From Lachnospiraceae bacterium UBA7026 (GTDB lineage: Bacteria > Bacillota > Clostridia > Lachnospirales > Lachnospiraceae): a stretch of DNA of 9,913 nt. Positions within the stretch are counted from its first letter, which is position 1, and every line of letters starts with the position of its first letter. The position numbers and the translations under genes were made by a program. This document shows, piece by piece, positions 6,266-9,913 of this stretch. Below the pieces are notes generated by a model. That model was not told the DNA's origin. It worked only from the letters and a program-made list of their open reading frames with translations, and searched no databases. The DNA lies in contig DLBH01000072.1 in NCBI GenBank assembly GCA_002494165.1, positions 1-9,913 on the forward strand, in the 5' to 3' direction.

Positions 6266-6583
6266 ACCGACACCACCTGTACATTTTAAATATCATGATT
6301 TCCGGACAGTTTTTCTTATAAATTTTGCTTATTAATCATTCTACCATAAAGCCGTAAACAAACGAATATGTTTATTATAAAAGTTATTCTTCAAAATAGG
6401 ATATTATCATACATATAAGTCAATATATAATTTATTATCAGAATATTTTTGTGCGAATTGTTTAATTTTTATAGCAAAAATTCTATTCCCAATCAGACTA
6501 ATATTCTTGAAAATGATAATATTTCTTATTAAAATATAGTTAGAATCAACAAGATTTCAACAAAATGTAAAGGAGGTAACTGT
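6266..6583. other. AT-rich divergent intergenic region
   Basis: This stretch separates the leftward lipoprotein/sigma units from the rightward dehydrogenase operon. It contains the operon promoter and a Fur-like sequence (see 6507-6535) and an inverted repeat TAAACA (6355-6360)/TGTTTA (6369-6374) that may be an operator. I see no open frame with a credible ribosome site and no RNA gene. Confidence 0.6.
6507..6535 (+). promoter_or_regulatory. Promoter of the dehydrogenase-FDP operon with Fur-like site
   Basis: TTGAAA (6507-6512), a 17-base spacer and TAAAAT (6530-6535) each match the housekeeping consensus at five of six positions. Transcription would start near 6542. The bases 6509-6527 (GAAAATGATAATATTTCTT) match the 19-base Fur box GATAATGATAATCATTATC at 14 positions and cover the -35 and spacer, where a bound repressor would block initiation. 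AAAGGAGG (6569-6576) lies 7 bases before the ATG. The promoter is fairly convincing; the Fur site is less so, in such AT-rich DNA. Confidence 0.55.
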
Positions 6584-8497
6584 ATGCTGTTTAAAACAAC
6601 TGAGCAGCACGAAGCACTTCGTGCTAAGATCCGGGCCTTTGCCGAGGAGACCGTCAAACCTCAGGCTTTTGCCATGGATCTGGAAAACCGTTTTCCGACA
6701 GAAGCGGTAGCAATGCTTGGCGAAATGGATCTGATGGGTATTCCCTATCCCAAAGAATATGGGGGAGCCGGTCTTGATGTCCTGAGTTACGCGATTGCAG
6801 TAGAGGAACTTTCTAGAGTGGACGGTGGTACAGGTGTCATCCTTTCTGCCCACACCAGTCTAGGTTCCTACCCCATCGCTGCTTTTGGTACCGAAGAACA
6901 GAAACAGAAATATCTGGTTCCCCTTGCCAAAGGTGAGAAAATCGGAGCCTTCGGCCTGACAGAGCCCAACGCAGGATCTGATGCCGGCGGCACTGAGACA
7001 ACTGCTGTGGATAAGGGAGACTACTACCTGCTGAACGGAAACAAAATCTTTATCACCAACGGTGGAGAGGCTGACATTTATGTAGTATTTGCCGTGACCA
7101 CACCAGATATCGGCACCCGTGGTATCAGTGCCTTAATTGTTGAGAAAGGCTGGGAGGGATTTACCTTCGGAGATCATTATGACAAAATGGGAATCCGGTC
7201 CAGCGCAACCTGTGAACTGCTTTTCAATGATGTGAAAGTACCTAAAGAGAATCTTTTAGGCAAGGAAGGCCAGGGCTTCAAGATTGCCATGAGTACCCTG
7301 GATGGCGGCCGTATCGGTATCGCTGCCCAGGCTCTGGGTATCGCCCAGGGAGCCTATGAGGCTGCTGTCAACTATGCCAAGGAGCGTGTCCAGTTCGGCA
7401 AGCCCATCGCTTTCCAGCAGTCCATTTCCTTCAAGCTGGCTGACATGGCAACCAAGCTGCGCAATGCCCGCTTCCTGGTTTACTCTGCCGCAGAGCTGAA
7501 AGAGGCTCATGAGCCCTATGCCGTGGAAGCTGCCATGGCCAAGATGTATGCTTCCGACATTGCTCTGGAGGTAACCAATGACGCGGTTCAGATCTTCGGA
7601 GGAAGCGGTTATCTCAAGGGCATGGATGTGGAGCGTATGTATCGTGACGCCAAGATCACTACTATCTACGAAGGCACCAACGAGATCCAGCGGGTGGTTA
7701 TCTCAGCAAATATTCTGGGAAAGCCTCCGAAATCAAAGAAGGGACGCCGGTCAGCGGGACCTTCTAAGCCCCTGGGTGTAACAGGCTACCGCAAGGGTAT
7801 CATCCTTAAGAGCGGCAGTGCCCAGGAAAAGGTAGACAGCCTGGTGGAATCCCTGAAGAAAGACGGTTATGATTTCACCGTAGGAATCCCCATTGACACA
7901 CCTATCATCGAGGCAGAGCGGGTAGTTTCTGCCGGCAAGGGTATCGGGGACAAGGAAAATATGAAGCTGATTGAAGACCTGGCTAAAGCTGCCGGTGCGG
8001 CCATCGGTTCCTCCAGACCCGTTGCCGAGACCCTCAAGTATGTTCCCATGAACCGCTATGTTGGTATGTCCGGCCAGAAGTTCCTGGGCAACCTCTATAT
8101 CGCCTGTGGTATCTCCGGAGCCATCCAGCACCTCAAGGGTATTAAGGATGCTTCCACCATCGTGGCCATCAATACCAATGCCAACGCACCGATTTTCAAG
8201 AACTGTGATTACGGAATCGTTGGGGATGTGAATGAAATCCTGCCCCTGCTTACCGCCGCCCTCGACACCGGTGAGAAGCTTCCGGCACCACCTATGGTTA
8301 AGATGAAACGACCCAAGATGCCAAAACCGGATCCCATCGGTCCCCGCTATATCTGCAATGGATGCGGCTATGAGTATATCCCTGAGGAAGGAGACCCGGA
8401 GGCAGAGATTCAGCCTGGAACCCTCTTCAGCGCTCTTCCTGACACCTGGGTATGTCCGGAATGTGGAGAACCTAAGGAGAACTTCATCGAAGAATAA
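6584..8497 (+). CDS. Acyl-CoA dehydrogenase-ETF alpha-rubredoxin fusion protein
   Basis: This 637-residue soluble protein joins three redox modules. Residues 1-378 are a full acyl-CoA dehydrogenase: FAD-contact [13 protein letters not shown] (124-136), [17 protein letters not shown] (339-355) and [10 protein letters not shown] (361-370) with catalytic base E363. After a Lys/Ser/Gly linker (379-400), residues about 400-560 match the C-terminal FAD domain of ETF alpha: [12 protein letters not shown] (444-455), SSRP (476-479), GISGAIQH (509-516) and CDYGIVGD (541-548). A Pro/Lys/Met linker leads to a rubredoxin (588-634) with all four iron cysteines (C591, C594, C624, C627). An ordinary acyl-CoA dehydrogenase is about 380 residues. 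The N-terminal ETF alpha domain and ETF beta are absent, so the AMP/NADH-binding half is not encoded here. The likely path is acyl-CoA to FAD to FAD to Fe. The substrate is probably a short-chain acyl-CoA such as butyryl-CoA (inferred). It is followed by the flavodiiron gene. Confidence 0.95.
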   Translation: MLFKTTEQHEALRAKIRAFAEETVKPQAFAMDLENRFPTEAVAMLGEMDLMGIPYPKEYGGAGLDVLSYAIAVEELSRVDGGTGVILSAHTSLGSYPIAAFGTEEQKQKYLVPLAKGEKIGAFGLTEPNAGSDAGGTETTAVDKGDYYLLNGNKIFITNGGEADIYVVFAVTTPDIGTRGISALIVEKGWEGFTFGDHYDKMGIRSSATCELLFNDVKVPKENLLGKEGQGFKIAMSTLDGGRIGIAAQALGIAQGAYEAAVNYAKERVQFGKPIAFQQSISFKLADMATKLRNARFLVYSAAELKEAHEPYAVEAAMAKMYASDIALEVTNDAVQIFGGSGYLKGMDVERMYRDAKITTIYEGTNEIQRVVISANILGKPPKSKKGRRSAGPSKPLGVTGYRKGIILKSGSAQEKVDSLVESLKKDGYDFTVGIPIDTPIIEAERVVSAGKGIGDKENMKLIEDLAKAAGAAIGSSRPVAETLKYVPMNRYVGMSGQKFLGNLYIACGISGAIQHLKGIKDASTIVAINTNANAPIFKNCDYGIVGDVNEILPLLTAALDTGEKLPAPPMVKMKRPKMPKPDPIGPRYICNGCGYEYIPEEGDPEAEIQPGTLFSALPDTWVCPECGEPKENFIEE

Positions 8498-8575
8498 ACA
8501 GCTGTTTGCTGGGACATAAAATATTTATCAGAGCATAAAGCCTATTTATCGTGACAAATATAGAAAGGAGACAGT

Positions 8576-9799
8576 ATGTATAATATCCGAAAAGTGACGG
8601 ATGACCTTTTCTGGGTGGGAGCCAATGACCATCGGCTTGCACTGTTCGAAAACTGCTTTCCGATTCCTCGTGGTGTAAGCTACAATGCCTATGTGCTTCT
8701 TGACGAGAAGACCGTTCTCTTCGATACGGTTGACTGGGCAGGCTGCCGCCAGCTGCTTGAAAATCTTGAGTACGTCCTTGACGGGCGGCCCCTGGACTAC
8801 CTGCTGGTAAACCATCTGGAGCCCGACCATGCAGCCAGTATCGATATCATCCTTAAGACCTACCCGGATGTAAAGATCATCACCAACGAAAAAGCATTCC
8901 TTCTCATGCGCCAGTTCGGTTTCAGTATCGACGAGCATGAGCAGATTACCGTAGCAGAAGGAGATACCTTCTCCTTTGGTACCCACACTGTAACCTTCGT
9001 GGCAGCACCCATGGTACACTGGCCAGAAGCTATGGTTACCTTTGATACCACCAACGGTGCCCTCTTCTCTGCCGATGCTTTCGGTACCTTCGGCGCCCTC
9101 GACGGCAAGCTCTTCGCCGATGAAGTGGACTTTGACCGTGACTGGCTGGATGACGCCCGCCGCTATCTGGTTAACATCGTAGGAAAATATGGCCCCCACA
9201 TCCAGCTTCTCTTAAAGAAAGCCGGACCCATTCTGGGCGATATCAAGTATATCTGCCCCCTCCACGGCCCGGTATGGCGGGAGAACCTCATGTACTTCAT
9301 CGAGAAGTATGACACCTGGAGCAAGTATCTCCCGGAGAAAAAGGGTGTCCTGATCGTCTATGCCTCCATGTACGGCAACACGGAAAATGCCGCCCAGGCC
9401 CTGGCCGGACGTCTCTGTGAGAAGGGTATGACCGATGTGGCGATTTATGATGTATCTTCCACCGATGTATCCCAGCTCATCTCCGAAGCCTGGAAGTACA
9501 GCCATATCGTGCTGGCTTCCGTAACCTACAACCTGGGAATCTATCCGGCTATGCATAATTTCCTCATGGATATGAAGGCTCTGAATTTCCAGAAACGTAC
9601 CTTTGCCATCATTGAGAACGGTTCCTGGGCCTGCCGGTCCGGCGATCTCATGAGCGCTTTCATCGAGGACGAAATGAAATATATGGACCTGCTTAACGAG
9701 CGGGTATCCCTGGCATCTTCCCTTGGCGCTGGCAAGGCCGGTGAGCTGGAGGCCCTGGCCAATGCCCTGATCGATTCCCTGGAGGGAAAAGAGGACTAA
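8576..9799 (+). CDS. Class A flavodiiron protein (FprA/ROO type oxygen reductase)
   Basis: This 407-residue cytoplasmic enzyme reduces O2 to water, or NO to N2O, at a diiron centre fed by an FMN. The metallo-beta-lactamase-like domain (1-250) keeps all the iron ligands: NHLEPDH (79-85, with H80, E82, D84), H148 in MVHWPE, D167 in SADAFG and H230 in CPLHGP. The flavodoxin domain (257-400) begins VLIVYASMYGNTE (258-270), a typical FMN phosphate loop. There is no extra C-terminal domain, so it belongs to the simple class that needs an outside electron donor, usually rubredoxin; the preceding gene supplies one. AAAGGAG (8564-8570) lies 5 bases before the ATG. The 78-base gap from the dehydrogenase gene has no T-tailed hairpin, so co-transcription is likely. 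Whether O2 or NO is preferred cannot be told from sequence. Confidence 0.96.
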   Translation: MYNIRKVTDDLFWVGANDHRLALFENCFPIPRGVSYNAYVLLDEKTVLFDTVDWAGCRQLLENLEYVLDGRPLDYLLVNHLEPDHAASIDIILKTYPDVKIITNEKAFLLMRQFGFSIDEHEQITVAEGDTFSFGTHTVTFVAAPMVHWPEAMVTFDTTNGALFSADAFGTFGALDGKLFADEVDFDRDWLDDARRYLVNIVGKYGPHIQLLLKKAGPILGDIKYICPLHGPVWRENLMYFIEKYDTWSKYLPEKKGVLIVYASMYGNTENAAQALAGRLCEKGMTDVAIYDVSSTDVSQLISEAWKYSHIVLASVTYNLGIYPAMHNFLMDMKALNFQKRTFAIIENGSWACRSGDLMSAFIEDEMKYMDLLNERVSLASSLGAGKAGELEALANALIDSLEGKED

Positions 9800-9846
9800 A
9801 GATACGGCAGTAACCGTTTACACCTAATAGAGCGTCCTGATAGAGA

Positions 9847-9893
9847 GACCGGACAGGAAGCTGTGATTTACAGCTGCCTGCCCGGTCCTTTTT
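9847..9893 (+). terminator. Strong terminator of the dehydrogenase-FDP operon
   Basis: GACCGG (9847-9852) pairs with CCGGTC (9882-9887), CAGG (9854-9857) with CCTG (9877-9880) and AGCTGT (9859-9864) with ACAGCT (9870-9875) around a GATTT loop, followed by CTTTTT. Two single mismatches interrupt an otherwise GC-rich stem. It begins about 48 bases after the flavodiiron stop codon. Confidence 0.92.
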
Positions 9894-9913
9894 GCTAGTG
9901 TAAAATTTTTGTA

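Noticed and set aside
6014..6289. A 91-codon plus-strand frame over the 42-bp repeat
   Set aside because: There is no ribosome site, and its repeats are simply the DNA repeat read on the other strand. The minus strand shows a signal peptide with a lipobox, which fits better.
6423..6440. PerR-like box (ATATAAT-TT-ATTATCA)
   Set aside because: The half-sites are separated by two bases instead of one and lie in very AT-rich DNA about 85 bases upstream of the promoter; too weak to call, though PerR control of an oxygen-defence operon would be sensible.
8496..8507. Perfect 12-bp palindrome AAACAGCTGTTT at the dehydrogenase stop codon
   Set aside because: It has no loop and no T tail, so it is not a terminator between the two genes. 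A weak promoter-like pair nearby (8511-8516 and 8534-8539) was also not convincing.
8546..9199. A 217-codon minus-strand frame inside the flavodiiron gene
   Set aside because: It lies opposite a gene with all catalytic residues intact and has no supporting start signals or domain.

Overview
The window looks like chromosomal DNA of an anaerobic, gut-type Clostridia, most likely Lachnospiraceae. Coding DNA is of medium GC, gaps are very AT-rich, ribosome sites are strong AGGAGG types, and there is an acyl-CoA dehydrogenase/ETF/rubredoxin protein next to a flavodiiron protein. I see no rRNA, tRNA, IS element, CRISPR array or phage gene. Species assignment is inference.

Layout. (1) Positions 1-350 are AT-rich and hold a promoter followed at once by a hairpin with a T tail (a possible ~75-nt RNA or attenuated leader), then a second promoter for a CLC-type channel. 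(2) 351-1595 (+) is a CLC protein of the fluoride/proton antiporter (CLC-F) type. It converges on 1601-2917 (-), a MATE efflux protein; one palindromic terminator built from the coding ends of both genes separates them. (3) 3006-3704 (-) is a Cys-rich DUF5714 protein with its own promoter, probably co-transcribed with the MATE gene. (4) 3981-5970 (-) is an ECF sigma factor gene and an overlapping gene for a DUF4349 membrane protein, probably its membrane regulator; an ECF-type promoter lies directly upstream and a terminator follows. (5) 6085-6265 (-) is a small broken lipoprotein gene with a 42-bp repeat. (6) 6584-9799 (+) encodes a three-part fusion (acyl-CoA dehydrogenase, ETF-alpha FAD domain, rubredoxin) and a class A flavodiiron protein, closed by a strong terminator at 9847-9893.

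How the genes may work together. The last pair is the most interesting part: the fusion contains each carrier needed to pass electrons from an acyl-CoA through two flavins to a rubredoxin iron, and the next gene encodes the diiron enzyme that commonly takes electrons from rubredoxin to reduce O2 (or NO). Together they read as a compact, soluble, acyl-CoA-driven oxygen-scavenging chain. The sigma/DUF4349 pair reads as an autoregulated envelope-stress circuit. The CLC-F and MATE genes add ion and drug export. These functional links are inferred from domains and gene order.
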